A DNA stretch of 64,000 bases, from the NCBI GenBank assembly GCA_944323285.1, contig CALURV010000010.1:27822-91821 (forward strand), given 5' to 3'. Source of the DNA: Candidatus Gastranaerophilales bacterium (GTDB lineage Bacteria > Cyanobacteriota > Vampirovibrionia > Gastranaerophilales > Gastranaerophilaceae). The number at the start of each line of letters is the position of its first letter. Position 1 is the stretch's first letter. This document shows, in pieces, positions 43,974-53,136 of the stretch. Below the pieces are notes generated by a model that saw only the letters and a list, made by a program, of their open reading frames with translations, had not been told where the DNA came from and did no database searches. Made by a program: the position numbers and the translations under genes.

Positions 43974-46900
43974 ATGTCAGAAGGAATAAACAATAATTCA
44001 GGTGTAAACTTCATAAAATCTATTTTAGATAAATTAGGCGTTAACAGTGAGACTGTTAGTAGTGCTGATGTGGCATCAATATTCTCTTTGACAGAAGATT
44101 CAAATGGTAATGGCGAAGTTGATAAATCAGAATTTATCGAAGCTATATCTGAATATTATAATACAGAGATAGATTTAGCTAGTTTAGAAAATGAATTTGT
44201 TGATTCTTGGAATGAATTTTCAGGCTCTGATGGTTATTCTGATACTCTTTCTTATAATGATTTGACTAAAATGAATGAGCAAAGCGCAAATATTTTGCAA
44301 AATAGCGATAAGAATTATGTAAATAATGAAAACTATACTGCTCCCCAAAAACAAAATACAGTTAATTCAACAATTCAAGCTGTATCTACTGACAGTCTTT
44401 CCGGACAGTCTAGTTCAGAATTGACAGCTGAAAGAAGCTCTATATTACAACAAATTAATGACTTGAGATCACAAAAAGAAAATAATGAAGCTGTTAATAA
44501 TGCAAAAGCTGATGTTGAAGCTAAAAAAGCAGCATATGATGAAGCATTAAAAGCTTTAGAAAATGATGATATAAAAAATGAAAATGAAAAATCTTTAAAT
44601 GATTTAAAAACAGAAAAAAGTGAAAATGATACTCTTATTTCAAACCAAAAAGGTGTTATTGATGGTTTGAAAGATTCAATTTCCTCACAGCATACGATTA
44701 TTGATTCTATTAAATCTGAGATATCTTCTTTAACAGCACCTTCTGAAGATGATTATAAAACAACAGATGAAGAAGGAAATGAAGTAGTTGATAAAGAAGC
44801 ATATAATGAAGCAAAATCAAATTATGAAGCAAAAAAAGCTGCATTAGAAAAAAGTCTTAAGGAGGCAGAAAAGGTACTAGCACAGTTAGAAGAAAATTTA
44901 GCTGAGGCTGAAAATGGTTTAGCTGCATTAGAAGAACAAGGTACTCAACTTGACTCTGATATTCAAGAATTGACTCAAACAATTCTATCTCAAGATCAGG
45001 ATAATTCTGCTGCTAAAGCTGTAAATGATGCATTAGAAGCTTATAATCAGGCAAAAGAAGTCTTAGAAACTACTGAACAAGAGCAAATTGCTACAATAGA
45101 TGCTGATATAAGTCAATTGCAAGAAAATTTGTCTGCTTATGATGAGGCTATAACTATTGCTGAGCAAAAAGAAGCTGAAGAAGCAAAGACTTCTGCAGGC
45201 TTTGTTAATGATGGTAGAATACTGCAGGATGAAGATGGTAATTTCTATGTCGAAACTGAGCCTTCGACTGGTGATGCTTCAAATAATTCAAGTTTAAATA
45301 ATATAATAGATAATTCTTATGACTTTGACGCTTTAGGTGTTTCTTCCGGTGAGGCAAAAGATAAGTTACTAGAAGCTATTCTTTCTGAGAATAATATTTC
45401 AGACCCTAATGCAGTGACAGAGGGGCAAAAAATTGTTTTACCAAATCCATATTTAGTTCTAGAACTACAGAGAGAAGGTGAACCAATTGATACTATTTCT
45501 GTCTATGGTGAAAATGGAACCAGCATTCCAATATATAATCCTGATGGTAGCTTAGCATCAGAAACTATAGAATATGAAAGTGGTGCCTCTGAAATAATAC
45601 AATATACTTATGATGAAAATGGTAATAAAACTGCTGTTGGATCAAGATTCAATTCTGCACAACAGGAGGTTACAAAGTATACGTCTGAATATGATGAAGA
45701 TGGTAATATAATTGTTAAAGAAGGTGAATATTATAATTCTGATGGTACTACTATGGTAAACTATCGTTGGGAATATAATGATGATAATACTGCTATTTTA
45801 AAGAAATGGGGTGGCTCTTCTGAATCCGATACTACAGAAACAAACCCGCATGTATATGATGTTAAATTTGATGAAAATGGTGCCGAAATTGAAAGAACAG
45901 AAACTATAGAAGATGAAAATGGCAGAATTACAACTTTTGGTCATTATAGCAATATAGGCGCCAAAATAGATGAAACAGAGTATACATATAGAGGTGATAC
46001 GCAAGAGCTTTCTTCTGAAACAACAACTCAATATGATCCTCAAACAGGTTATATATTATCTAGAACAGAAATAAATTATAATGAGGATGGTTCTACTTCG
46101 ACTTATAATATTACATATGAAAATAATATTGAATTTTCTAGAACCTTAGTTGAAAAAGATAAAGACAATAATATTGTTGGTGAATATAGTATTAGTATTG
46201 ATCCTGATACTGGAGAAGAAGTTAGAACTCCAATAAATGGTACTGGTGATGTTCCCGGTGATGACGATGGTCAAGGCGGTGGAATCGGTAGTGTTGATGA
46301 TGATCCTACGGCTGCACTTTTAAATGCTGCAAGAGTGGAAACTGTTGAAGATGAAGATGGTAGAATTACCGGTAAAAGTTATTATGATGAAAATGATAAA
46401 CTAATAGGTGAATCCAGCTATTTATACGACAGTGAAACTCAAGATATTTCTATGGAGCAAACTATCCAATATAATCCGGAAACCGGTGATAGAGAATATA
46501 GACATGAAGTATATTATAATGATGATGGTTCAACATCTACATATAATACAACTTTTGATAATGGTAAAGAAACTGATAAAGTTTTAATAGAAAAAGATGC
46601 TAATAATAATGTAACAGGTAGATATAAAATTACAATGGATCCTATACATTTTAACGAAATTAGGACTCCTATAGATGAAAATGGAAATATGATTGATGAG
46701 CAAGGTCGTCTAATAGATGAACAAGGCCGCCTAATAGATGAACAAGGCCGCCTAATAGATGATCAGGGTCGCTTAATAGATGAAGATGGTAATATTGTAG
46801 ATGAAAATGGTAATATTATCAGCGAAGGTGAATATCAAATTACTGATGAAAATGCTTTATCATATGTAGCTGCAGTAGATCAACTTATTTCTGACATAGA

Positions 46901-48539
46901 TGCTTTACAAGATTCTGGTATGCCAGAGTTTGTTTATGAACAGCAGGAAAAATTTACAAAAGAAATTCTTCCTAATCTGTTATCAGACGAAAGTATATCA
47001 GTTCGTGATAAAGCTGAAATAATGAAAAAAATATCTGATTATGATAGTACAATTATGACAGATTATTTATCATTAACACTATATTCTCATGAAGGTTATA
47101 ATTATATGCTTGATATAATGGCTGATTGTAATTCTGTTGAAGAAGCTGTTTATTTCTCGAAGACTTTTGAGACGATATATGATGATGAATATGCAAGCTT
47201 GAGTGGATACATGACTAATATTGCTTTAATTCAACAAAATACTGAGGATGCTCTGACATATATGAACTCTCTTGCAACGTTATATCAAAAAGCAAAATCA
47301 AGCGAAGATTATAAATTATTAAATGAAACATTTGATTTATCTAATACTTTATATAATTTATTGATTGGTGATCATGAAGCTGAATTTGTTTCAAATTTTA
47401 TAAGTATTATAGATCTTCCAGAAAGTTCTGAAAATTATACAGAGCTTGCTGATTGGCAAATTGATGCTTATGCATCTAAATATTCAAGTGCTAAAAGTAT
47501 AGTAGAGGCTGTTAATAACGGTAAATTAGATCAGAGTACAGGCATGTATCTCATTACTCAATTAAATGGTGGAGATTTAAGTGCTATTTCATCGGATATT
47601 GCTTCTCTAGATAAAAACGACTTGGATTTATTCTTTGATATGTGTACAAATGATTATAGCAAAAAATATGATGTAAATACCTTTAATTCATCTATAATAA
47701 CAGATGTTCAAGGTACATCTGCTCAAAAATATGCTACAGAACTTTCTCAAACTATTGAAAAAATTGAGTGGTATAAAGAAAATGGCATTGAGACTGTTGA
47801 ATATGGTGAGCTCTTAAGTTATAGAAAAGAATTATTATATAATACTTTAAATGATTCAAGTGTTACTGTTGATGATAAAATTAAAATTTTAAATGATTTA
47901 TCAGAATACGATAATATTTTCTTAGCAGATTATTATAAAACATTATATCAATATGAATCATTATCGGCTACGATGAACATTTTTAATGATTGTAATTCAG
48001 TAGACCAACTTGTTTGTTTGGCAAATGTATTTGAAAAAATATATCAAGGAACAGACGTAAAATTCTCTGACTATATTATTGCAAATTATAAAAGTACTAA
48101 TTCAGATGAACAAGTAAAAATTGTAGAAAAATTAATTTCTTTATACGATAATGCTTCACAAGAGGAAATTTTAGAATTAAATAATAATATTGATGTTCCA
48201 AATATTTTACAATCATTATTAAGTGGAAATACAGAAACAAAGCAGCTTGAAGCTTTAATGCAAAAGTTATTTAATAATGAAAATGTAGCTAAAATTGATA
48301 GTTCTAGCTTAGGTTTAGAAGATATTGTTATTGAAAAACTACCTGAAAAGTACCCGGATACTAAGAGTATACTAAAAGCTCTTGCAAATAATGATATTAG
48401 TGAAAAAGTCGCTTTATATTTATTACAACAAATGGATGTATCAGAAGTAGTTAAATCTTTCAGAGATATGTGGGATATTGATGAAGTAAAATATCTTCCT
48501 TTAATGCTTGATCTATTTGGTAAAGATTTCACCTGTTAA
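43974..48539 (+). CDS. Giant modular protein: EF-hand, coiled coil, LysM-like, YD-like strands, duplicated helical module
   Basis: Unrecognised overall, 1521 residues. In order: a canonical EF-hand loop D42-x-N44-x-N46-x-E48-x-D50-x-x-E53; a long coiled coil about 145-410 rich in A, E, K; a LysM-like stretch about 460-500 ending EGQKIVLPNPY; strand-rich YD/RHS-like repeats about 515-900 (YDENGNK, YNEDGSTSTYN) including a ~146-residue tandem duplication; seven D-x-x-G heptapeptides (DEQGRLI); and two copies of a ~285-residue helical module, about 960-1235 and 1250-1521. No signal peptide or membrane anchor. AGGAG precedes the ATG; TTGCCG/TATAAC lies just upstream. The N-terminal domain is shared with the next gene. 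A calcium-responsive structural or surface role is conceivable, unproven. Confidence 0.8.
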   Translation: MSEGINNNSGVNFIKSILDKLGVNSETVSSADVASIFSLTEDSNGNGEVDKSEFIEAISEYYNTEIDLASLENEFVDSWNEFSGSDGYSDTLSYNDLTKMNEQSANILQNSDKNYVNNENYTAPQKQNTVNSTIQAVSTDSLSGQSSSELTAERSSILQQINDLRSQKENNEAVNNAKADVEAKKAAYDEALKALENDDIKNENEKSLNDLKTEKSENDTLISNQKGVIDGLKDSISSQHTIIDSIKSEISSLTAPSEDDYKTTDEEGNEVVDKEAYNEAKSNYEAKKAALEKSLKEAEKVLAQLEENLAEAENGLAALEEQGTQLDSDIQELTQTILSQDQDNSAAKAVNDALEAYNQAKEVLETTEQEQIATIDADISQLQENLSAYDEAITIAEQKEAEEAKTSAGFVNDGRILQDEDGNFYVETEPSTGDASNNSSLNNIIDNSYDFDALGVSSGEAKDKLLEAILSENNISDPNAVTEGQKIVLPNPYLVLELQREGEPIDTISVYGENGTSIPIYNPDGSLASETIEYESGASEIIQYTYDENGNKTAVGSRFNSAQQEVTKYTSEYDEDGNIIVKEGEYYNSDGTTMVNYRWEYNDDNTAILKKWGGSSESDTTETNPHVYDVKFDENGAEIERTETIEDENGRITTFGHYSNIGAKIDETEYTYRGDTQELSSETTTQYDPQTGYILSRTEINYNEDGSTSTYNITYENNIEFSRTLVEKDKDNNIVGEYSISIDPDTGEEVRTPINGTGDVPGDDDGQGGGIGSVDDDPTAALLNAARVETVEDEDGRITGKSYYDENDKLIGESSYLYDSETQDISMEQTIQYNPETGDREYRHEVYYNDDGSTSTYNTTFDNGKETDKVLIEKDANNNVTGRYKITMDPIHFNEIRTPIDENGNMIDEQGRLIDEQGRLIDEQGRLIDDQGRLIDEDGNIVDENGNIISEGEYQITDENALSYVAAVDQLISDIDALQDSGMPEFVYEQQEKFTKEILPNLLSDESISVRDKAEIMKKISDYDSTIMTDYLSLTLYSHEGYNYMLDIMADCNSVEEAVYFSKTFETIYDDEYASLSGYMTNIALIQQNTEDALTYMNSLATLYQKAKSSEDYKLLNETFDLSNTLYNLLIGDHEAEFVSNFISIIDLPESSENYTELADWQIDAYASKYSSAKSIVEAVNNGKLDQSTGMYLITQLNGGDLSAISSDIASLDKNDLDLFFDMCTNDYSKKYDVNTFNSSIITDVQGTSAQKYATELSQTIEKIEWYKENGIETVEYGELLSYRKELLYNTLNDSSVTVDDKIKILNDLSEYDNIFLADYYKTLYQYESLSATMNIFNDCNSVDQLVCLANVFEKIYQGTDVKFSDYIIANYKSTNSDEQVKIVEKLISLYDNASQEEILELNNNIDVPNILQSLLSGNTETKQLEALMQKLFNNENVAKIDSSSLGLEDIVIEKLPEKYPDTKSILKALANNDISEKVALYLLQQMDVSEVVKSFRDMWDIDEVKYLPLMLDLFGKDFTC
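46674..46820 (+). repeat. 21-bp tandem repeat encoding seven heptapeptides
   Basis: Seven in-frame units of GATGAACAAGGCCGCCTAATA type encoding D(E/D)xG(R/N)xx; units 2-5 are nearly identical and the outer ones diverged. It lies inside the 1521-residue gene and should vary in copy number between strains. Confidence 0.9.
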
Positions 48540-48569
48540 ATATTATTATTAAAAATTATTAAAATTTAT

Positions 48570-48628
48570 ATATTACCTATATTAGAAAAGCTAAAGTAAA
48601 AAAGAAAAACAGCCGATATAGGTAATAT
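48570..48628 (+). promoter_or_regulatory. Leader inverted repeat before the annexin-like gene
   Basis: Perfect 13-base arms ATATTACCTATAT and ATATAGGTAATAT separated by 33 bases, ending 10 bases before AAGGAG of the 461-residue gene. It could fold in the leader RNA or bind a dimeric regulator. The sequence GCCGATATA within it also occurs at 43935, before the 1521-residue gene. Confidence 0.5.
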
Positions 48629-48646
48629 GTAAAAAAGGAGTTTAGT

Positions 48647-50032
48647 ATGGATATTAATTTTTTAATTTCTAATTATTTGAAAAATAATAGTGAAGCAGAT
48701 ATTGAAACTGTAGAAAACGCAATTAATACCCTAAGAGAATCAGTTGGCGGCGACGGATATAATTCAAGCTATAATATTTCAATTTTTTCTCTCGATAGTG
48801 ACACTGAGTCTATGTCTGAAGAAGAATTTATTACATTAATGTGCAATGCTACAGGGAAGAGTGTTGAAGAAATTGAAGATGACGTTAGTATTTTATTTGA
48901 CATTTTAGATAGTGAAGAAGGAGGTAAGGGAACTTTATCAAAATCTGAATTGTCTTTATTTTTAGATAATAACAATAATATATCAAAATTTACTATATGG
49001 GATAGATTGTATGCTTATGATGATGAAGAAATAATGCAATATAGTAGTCAATCTGAACCTTCAGAAGCTGGTGACAATACCACTGGCACAACAGGTACAG
49101 AAGGTACAACAGGTACAGGTGGTACAACAGGTACAGAAGGCACAACAGGTACAGAAGGTACAACAGGTACAGAAGGTAATGAAGGTGATGAAGGAACATC
49201 TGGAAACGGTGATAATACTGATCCGGTATTAGATTTTAATGATGTTAATGTTGCAAAATCATATGTTAGTAAATTTATAGATGATACATTGAATACTCCT
49301 GAAAAAGTTATAAACTGGTTGCTTAATGAAGGAATAATAACAGAAGACCAAGCTGAATTATTAAAAAGTGCATATATTGAATTTTCACCTAAAGATGAAG
49401 AACAAATAGAATTATTAATTGCATCTGGTCTAACCAGAGCAGAAGCTATTGATACGCTTAAAAGAGCTGGTAAGCTTAGTAGTGGAGATGAAAATTTAAA
49501 GAAAGAAATGCAAGCTACTATTTCAGAAACAGCTGCAGAGTTATATGCAAATCAGCTTTATGATGCAATGTATGATTTGGGTACTGATGATGAACAAATG
49601 GCTAATATAATGAATGATGAAAATTTAACAGCTGCTGATTGGGTTCTAATTATATCAAAATATAATGAAATAGGTCCTGGAAGTTTCATTCAAGATATTG
49701 ATGGTGATTTTTCTGGAGAAACTCAAAAAAAATATGAATCAAAGGTGGCTGAAGTATTAATAGAAGCTGTAGAACAAGGCGATGAGGCTGCGTTAGATTT
49801 ATTATGTAAAGAATTTTATAACGGTACTGCAGGTATGTTTGGTACTACGGATGAATTTATTGAAGCTATATTTGCGAATGCAAGTGAAGAACTTTTAGCA
49901 AAAATGTACGAGAGATATTCTGAGGTTAATACAGGTAGAGATATAATAAAAGATATTAAAGGGGATTTCTCTTTTAGTACTGAAGATAAATACATTAGAA
50001 TGATAACTGAAGCATATAGCAAGTATAGATAA
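48647..50032 (+). CDS. EF-hand-like N-domain, Gly/Thr linker and two annexin-like repeats
   Basis: A 461-residue protein. Residues 1-115 form a degenerate EF-hand pair (IFSLDSDTESMSEEEF; KGTLSKSEL) matching the N-terminus of the upstream giant protein. A GTTGTE tandem linker spans about 145-185. The helical C-terminal part contains two internal repeats: YDLGTDDEQM ... YNEI ... DIDGDFSGETQKKY and MFGTTDEFIEAI ... YSEV ... DIKGDFSFSTEDKY. These follow the annexin pattern GTDE...I..Y......DI..D.SG, which in eukaryotes binds calcium and membranes; bacterial examples are rare. The assignment rests on my own reading. A strong AAGGAG ribosome site and no signal peptide. It ends at a strong terminator. 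Confidence 0.75.
   Translation: MDINFLISNYLKNNSEADIETVENAINTLRESVGGDGYNSSYNISIFSLDSDTESMSEEEFITLMCNATGKSVEEIEDDVSILFDILDSEEGGKGTLSKSELSLFLDNNNNISKFTIWDRLYAYDDEEIMQYSSQSEPSEAGDNTTGTTGTEGTTGTGGTTGTEGTTGTEGTTGTEGNEGDEGTSGNGDNTDPVLDFNDVNVAKSYVSKFIDDTLNTPEKVINWLLNEGIITEDQAELLKSAYIEFSPKDEEQIELLIASGLTRAEAIDTLKRAGKLSSGDENLKKEMQATISETAAELYANQLYDAMYDLGTDDEQMANIMNDENLTAADWVLIISKYNEIGPGSFIQDIDGDFSGETQKKYESKVAEVLIEAVEQGDEAALDLLCKEFYNGTAGMFGTTDEFIEAIFANASEELLAKMYERYSEVNTGRDIIKDIKGDFSFSTEDKYIRMITEAYSKYR
49085..49174 (+). repeat. 18-bp coding tandem repeat (GTTGTE linker)
   Basis: Five units of GGTACAACAGGTACAGAA with few substitutions. They encode the flexible Gly/Thr/Glu linker of the annexin-like protein. 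Confidence 0.9.
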
Positions 50033-50043
50033 TTAATAATTTA

Positions 50044-50079
50044 AATAGGGAGGAACTATATTTCCTCTCTATTTTTTTT
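50044..50079 (+). terminator. Intrinsic terminator after the annexin-like gene
   Basis: Stem AATAGGGAGGAA / TTTCCTCTCTATT (with G-U pairs) followed by T7. It overlaps the 3' end of the convergent membrane-protein gene. Confidence 0.85.
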
Positions 50080-51639
50080 AAAGTTAATATTTGTTTTAAA
50101 TTTTGTTTTATTATAATACTCATCTAAAGGAATTGGTAATAAATATTTTTCTTTTACTTTATTTGTTGGAACAAATACCCCTGATAAATTATTTTCAAAA
50201 ATTAGAGTCCATTCCTTTTTCTTTAATAATTCATTGAATACCGGATATTCTTTTTCAATGAGCAATACATCTGTTTTATAATCTCTAATTATCTTGTACC
50301 AATCATTTTTTAATAAATGAAAATCTTTTAATTCCAATAATAATTTGGGATCATAAACTTCTTCATATCGTCCATCCATAACTATAAGATTATTTGGATA
50401 TAATTTATAAGCTGCATAACTTCCCCAATCAAAATTAATAAATAAATTACCTTTCAGATTATTAATTTGTATAAATTCAATTGCAAATCGTGGATATTTT
50501 GTATCTGTAATAATAATTTGTTTATTCTTGTTTAATAACGGTGGTAATGAAAGTATTATTATGAAAAAGTATATACATATTTCTTTCAGAAGAATAATAC
50601 TTTTAGTTATATCTTCATTTATTTTTAATTTGTCTTTTATATATTTCATTATTGCATTGAAGATTGTGTAAAATTCATCATAAAGAAGTGTGCCAACAGT
50701 AAAAATAAAAAATGATTGGTGTCTTATATGCATTATTGATAAATATGTCATTGTTATTATTATTAGAAATTTCGTTTTATCTAATTTTGAATATGTAATT
50801 TTGGTTTTAATGAAATATATAACTTGAGTTAAAAGCATTATAATTAAATATATTTTATATCTCATATATGAGTATAAATATTTGGAGTGAAAAGGCGATG
50901 TCCATTCTGAAATATAGTTTCTGTCCATCGTTGCTGCATAAAAAAGAAATTTTACATATTCAAATCCGTATGGATTTATGAATAAAGATAATAAACAAGC
51001 AATTAATGTTATAAAATAATTTTTAATTGGTTTTTTATTTAAAAATTCACCTACGCAATATATAGCTAATAGTCCAATACCGCTTATACAACCTCCGTGT
51101 ATATTGCTCCAAAATAACATTATAATAGGTAAAAATATTAGGTATTTATAATTATTGGTAATTCTGACTTTTTCTAAAATATATATAAACAAGGCAAAAA
51201 ATAAACAAGTAAAGAGTAAGCATCTTATAGTTGGACCTAATGCTTTATTTGCAACTAAAAACATAATTGCAAAGTATAATATATTATATGGAACTGTAGA
51301 TTGAGGTTTTCTTAATTCTACTGTTTTATAACATATTAAAATTGTTAATGCTGTTAATATGCCTTTTAATATAATTAAACCAGAGTCTCCAAAATATTTA
51401 AGCGCAAGATAGAAAAAAATGCTTGCACCCCATTCATGATCATACCAAGCATGTGTTGGTGTATATGATAAAAAATCATATTTTAATATATCTAAATTCT
51501 CTACAATATACCCACCAGCTATTAACCTTGCCCAAAGATCATTATCAGGTATATTTTTTACGCAAGTCATCCCTATACAAAAAATAACAATTGAAATTAA
51601 GAAAATGATTTTTAATAAAGTATTTTCTTTTACTTCCAT
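50056..51639 (-). CDS. GT-C-like multi-pass membrane protein (putative glycosyltransferase)
   Basis: An integral membrane protein of 527 residues with about ten hydrophobic helices up to residue ~365 and a soluble C-terminal domain. The first periplasmic loop has IPDNDLWARLIAGG and YTPTHAWYDHEWGAS: acidic residues (D-x-D/D-H-E) in this loop are the hallmark of GT-C enzymes that use lipid-linked sugars. The C-terminal part (INFDWGSYAAYKLYPNNLIVMDGRYEEVYD) matches an uncharacterised bacterial subfamily I recall as membrane protein of unknown function. Substrate unknown. It follows the exported-protein gene by 3 bases, so they are co-transcribed. Confidence 0.7.
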   Translation of the reverse strand: MEVKENTLLKIIFLISIVIFCIGMTCVKNIPDNDLWARLIAGGYIVENLDILKYDFLSYTPTHAWYDHEWGASIFFYLALKYFGDSGLIILKGILTALTILICYKTVELRKPQSTVPYNILYFAIMFLVANKALGPTIRCLLFTCLFFALFIYILEKVRITNNYKYLIFLPIIMLFWSNIHGGCISGIGLLAIYCVGEFLNKKPIKNYFITLIACLLSLFINPYGFEYVKFLFYAATMDRNYISEWTSPFHSKYLYSYMRYKIYLIIMLLTQVIYFIKTKITYSKLDKTKFLIIITMTYLSIMHIRHQSFFIFTVGTLLYDEFYTIFNAIMKYIKDKLKINEDITKSIILLKEICIYFFIIILSLPPLLNKNKQIIITDTKYPRFAIEFIQINNLKGNLFINFDWGSYAAYKLYPNNLIVMDGRYEEVYDPKLLLELKDFHLLKNDWYKIIRDYKTDVLLIEKEYPVFNELLKKKEWTLIFENNLSGVFVPTNKVKEKYLLPIPLDEYYNKTKFKTNINFKKNREEI

Positions 51640-51642
51640 TAT

Positions 51643-52269
51643 TTATTCATCCAAATCAATTTTATTCTTTAATTTCATTACAACAATAGAATCTTCTTCG
51701 ATTTCCATCGCTTCTCCAACTTCTGCATATGTTAAAGGAGTACTTTGATACAAATTTGTACCTGCAGATTGTAGTCTGTTTTGATCCGGATTTGGAATTA
51801 ATATTCCTTTAGATACAGCAATCGCTTGTGAAAATCCTGGAACTTTTAAAATATGCCCTATTACTGATATTCCTGCACTTTTTGCTATTTCTTTTTTGTC
51901 TTTAGGTGTTGAAAGCCTTAGTGTCCCATATAAATCCATATTTTCAACTTCTTTTATTCTATTTTCTTCGCTAGGTATTGTATATTGTATGAGTTGTACT
52001 TTTAAATATCCGTTTCTTTTCCCTCTTTTAGGTTTTATATATTCTTTTATTTTTACTGTTATAATTGCATTTTTCTCAATATACTCCAGCTCTGATATAA
52101 AATATCTATCTAATGATTGAAAAGATAATTCATTATTTTCTTTTTGTAAGTAACTTGAACTAATAGTGTTATGGGATATTGCATATAACTTGTATGGGAG
52201 AATTTCAGCATATGCAAAAACTGGCAATAAAAATAAACTTAATATTGTCATTAATATTATTTTTTTCAT
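51643..52269 (-). CDS. Exported protein of unknown function
   Basis: A 208-residue protein with a clear Sec signal peptide (MKKIILMTILSLFLLPVFAYA, cleavage after AYA about residue 21). The mature part is mostly strand-like with a basic patch (YIKPKRGKRNGYLKV), followed by a Gly/Ala-rich hydrophobic stretch (SAGISVIGHILKVPGFSQAIAV) that may insert in a membrane. GGAG precedes the ATG. It is in an operon with the GT-C-like protein. I do not recognise the family; a periplasmic or outer-membrane location is likely. Confidence 0.75.
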   Translation of the reverse strand: MKKIILMTILSLFLLPVFAYAEILPYKLYAISHNTISSSYLQKENNELSFQSLDRYFISELEYIEKNAIITVKIKEYIKPKRGKRNGYLKVQLIQYTIPSEENRIKEVENMDLYGTLRLSTPKDKKEIAKSAGISVIGHILKVPGFSQAIAVSKGILIPNPDQNRLQSAGTNLYQSTPLTYAEVGEAMEIEEDSIVVMKLKNKIDLDE

Positions 52270-52314
52270 GGATATCTCCTTTTCCCCATTTCATTAAGAT
52301 TATATCATTATTAT

Positions 52315-52356
52315 ACAGAAAAAAAAGAAACCTTATATGGTTTCTTTTTTTTCTGT
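52315..52356 (-). terminator. Intrinsic terminator after the 189-aa gene
   Basis: Long stem with core AGAAACC / GGTTTCT extended by A8/T8 and outer ACAG/CTGT, loop TTATAT. It overlaps the stop codon. Its symmetry may let it act both ways. Confidence 0.8.
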
Positions 52357-52902
52357 TAACTCTTTAATTATTTCTATTTTTCGCATATTACCGGTCTTTT
52401 TCAATTCTGTTATTGGATTTATTCGACCTACATTCTTTCTCCATTCTTTCATAAAAAATTTATTTTTTTGTAATTGTTTTACTTTATTCATATTGTTTTT
52501 TAAAATTATTGCTTTTTTGAAAATATCACTTATATATCCTTCATCATTTTCTTCTTTTGCTTGTTTGTAGTGACTATATAAGCTTTGTTGATATTTCCCG
52601 GATGTTTTAAAAATTCTTTTATTATTTGCTTCAACTATCTTGAAAAATTCCTTTTCACTTATTGTATCTTTGTATTCTGCTAAAGAATCAAGGTCAAGCG
52701 AGATAAAATCGTAATAATTCTCTTCATATTTAAAGTAAGTTCTATTCTTGCTTTTTTGATTTGTTAAATTATCTAATTTGTCAAAACTGTCGTCTGATAT
52801 AATTTGTGAAATATAATTTTCTATATTTGTTATTTCATTAAGATTAGTTTCTATATTTTTATTTATCTCAAGAACTTTTTCTCTTTTTCCTTTTTCTGTC
52901 AT
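52333..52902 (-). CDS. Hypothetical charged helical protein
   Basis: A 189-residue cytoplasmic-looking protein, rich in K, E, N and I and largely helical, with no signal peptide, membrane segment or known motif. The ATG at 52902 is chosen because GGAG lies 6-7 bases upstream (MTEKGKREKVLEIN); a longer frame to 52950 lacks such a site. The C-terminal third is basic (NKFFMKEWRKNVGRINP). It is alone between two terminators or gaps. I cannot assign a family. Confidence 0.65.
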   Translation of the reverse strand: MTEKGKREKVLEINKNIETNLNEITNIENYISQIISDDSFDKLDNLTNQKSKNRTYFKYEENYYDFISLDLDSLAEYKDTISEKEFFKIVEANNKRIFKTSGKYQQSLYSHYKQAKEENDEGYISDIFKKAIILKNNMNKVKQLQKNKFFMKEWRKNVGRINPITELKKTGNMRKIEIIKELTEKKETI

Positions 52903-53067
52903 TAAAAACTCCTTACCGTAATATTGTATATACAGTATTTTTATCGTCACTTTTAATTTTTTTCTTTAATATTGGTTATTCTTTTGTTAATAATTCTTAA
53001 AATAATAAATAAAACAAGCAATTATTTAAAAAGTATATACTTTATATATATAGATGTTGAGGTGTAT

Positions 53068-53136
53068 ATGCAAGCTTTATTAAATTTATTATATAGAAGA
53101 ACTCGTTTTACAGTATTTGTATTAGTTAATATCTAG
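53068..53136 (+). CDS. Possible 22-residue hydrophobic, basic micropeptide
   Basis: ATG preceded by GAGG at 5 bases and by a TATATA-type -10. The peptide MQALLNLLYRRTRFTVFVLV + NI combines a short hydrophobic stretch with RRTR, like small membrane peptides or type I toxins. Its stop overlaps the end of the purine permease gene. It is speculative: such short frames arise by chance in AT-rich DNA. Confidence 0.3.
   Translation: MQALLNLLYRRTRFTVFVLVNI

Noticed and set aside
49085..49174. Regular short repeats that could be taken for a CRISPR array
   Set aside because: The 18-bp units are contiguous, without spacers, and in frame within a long coding sequence; they encode a GTTGTE linker.
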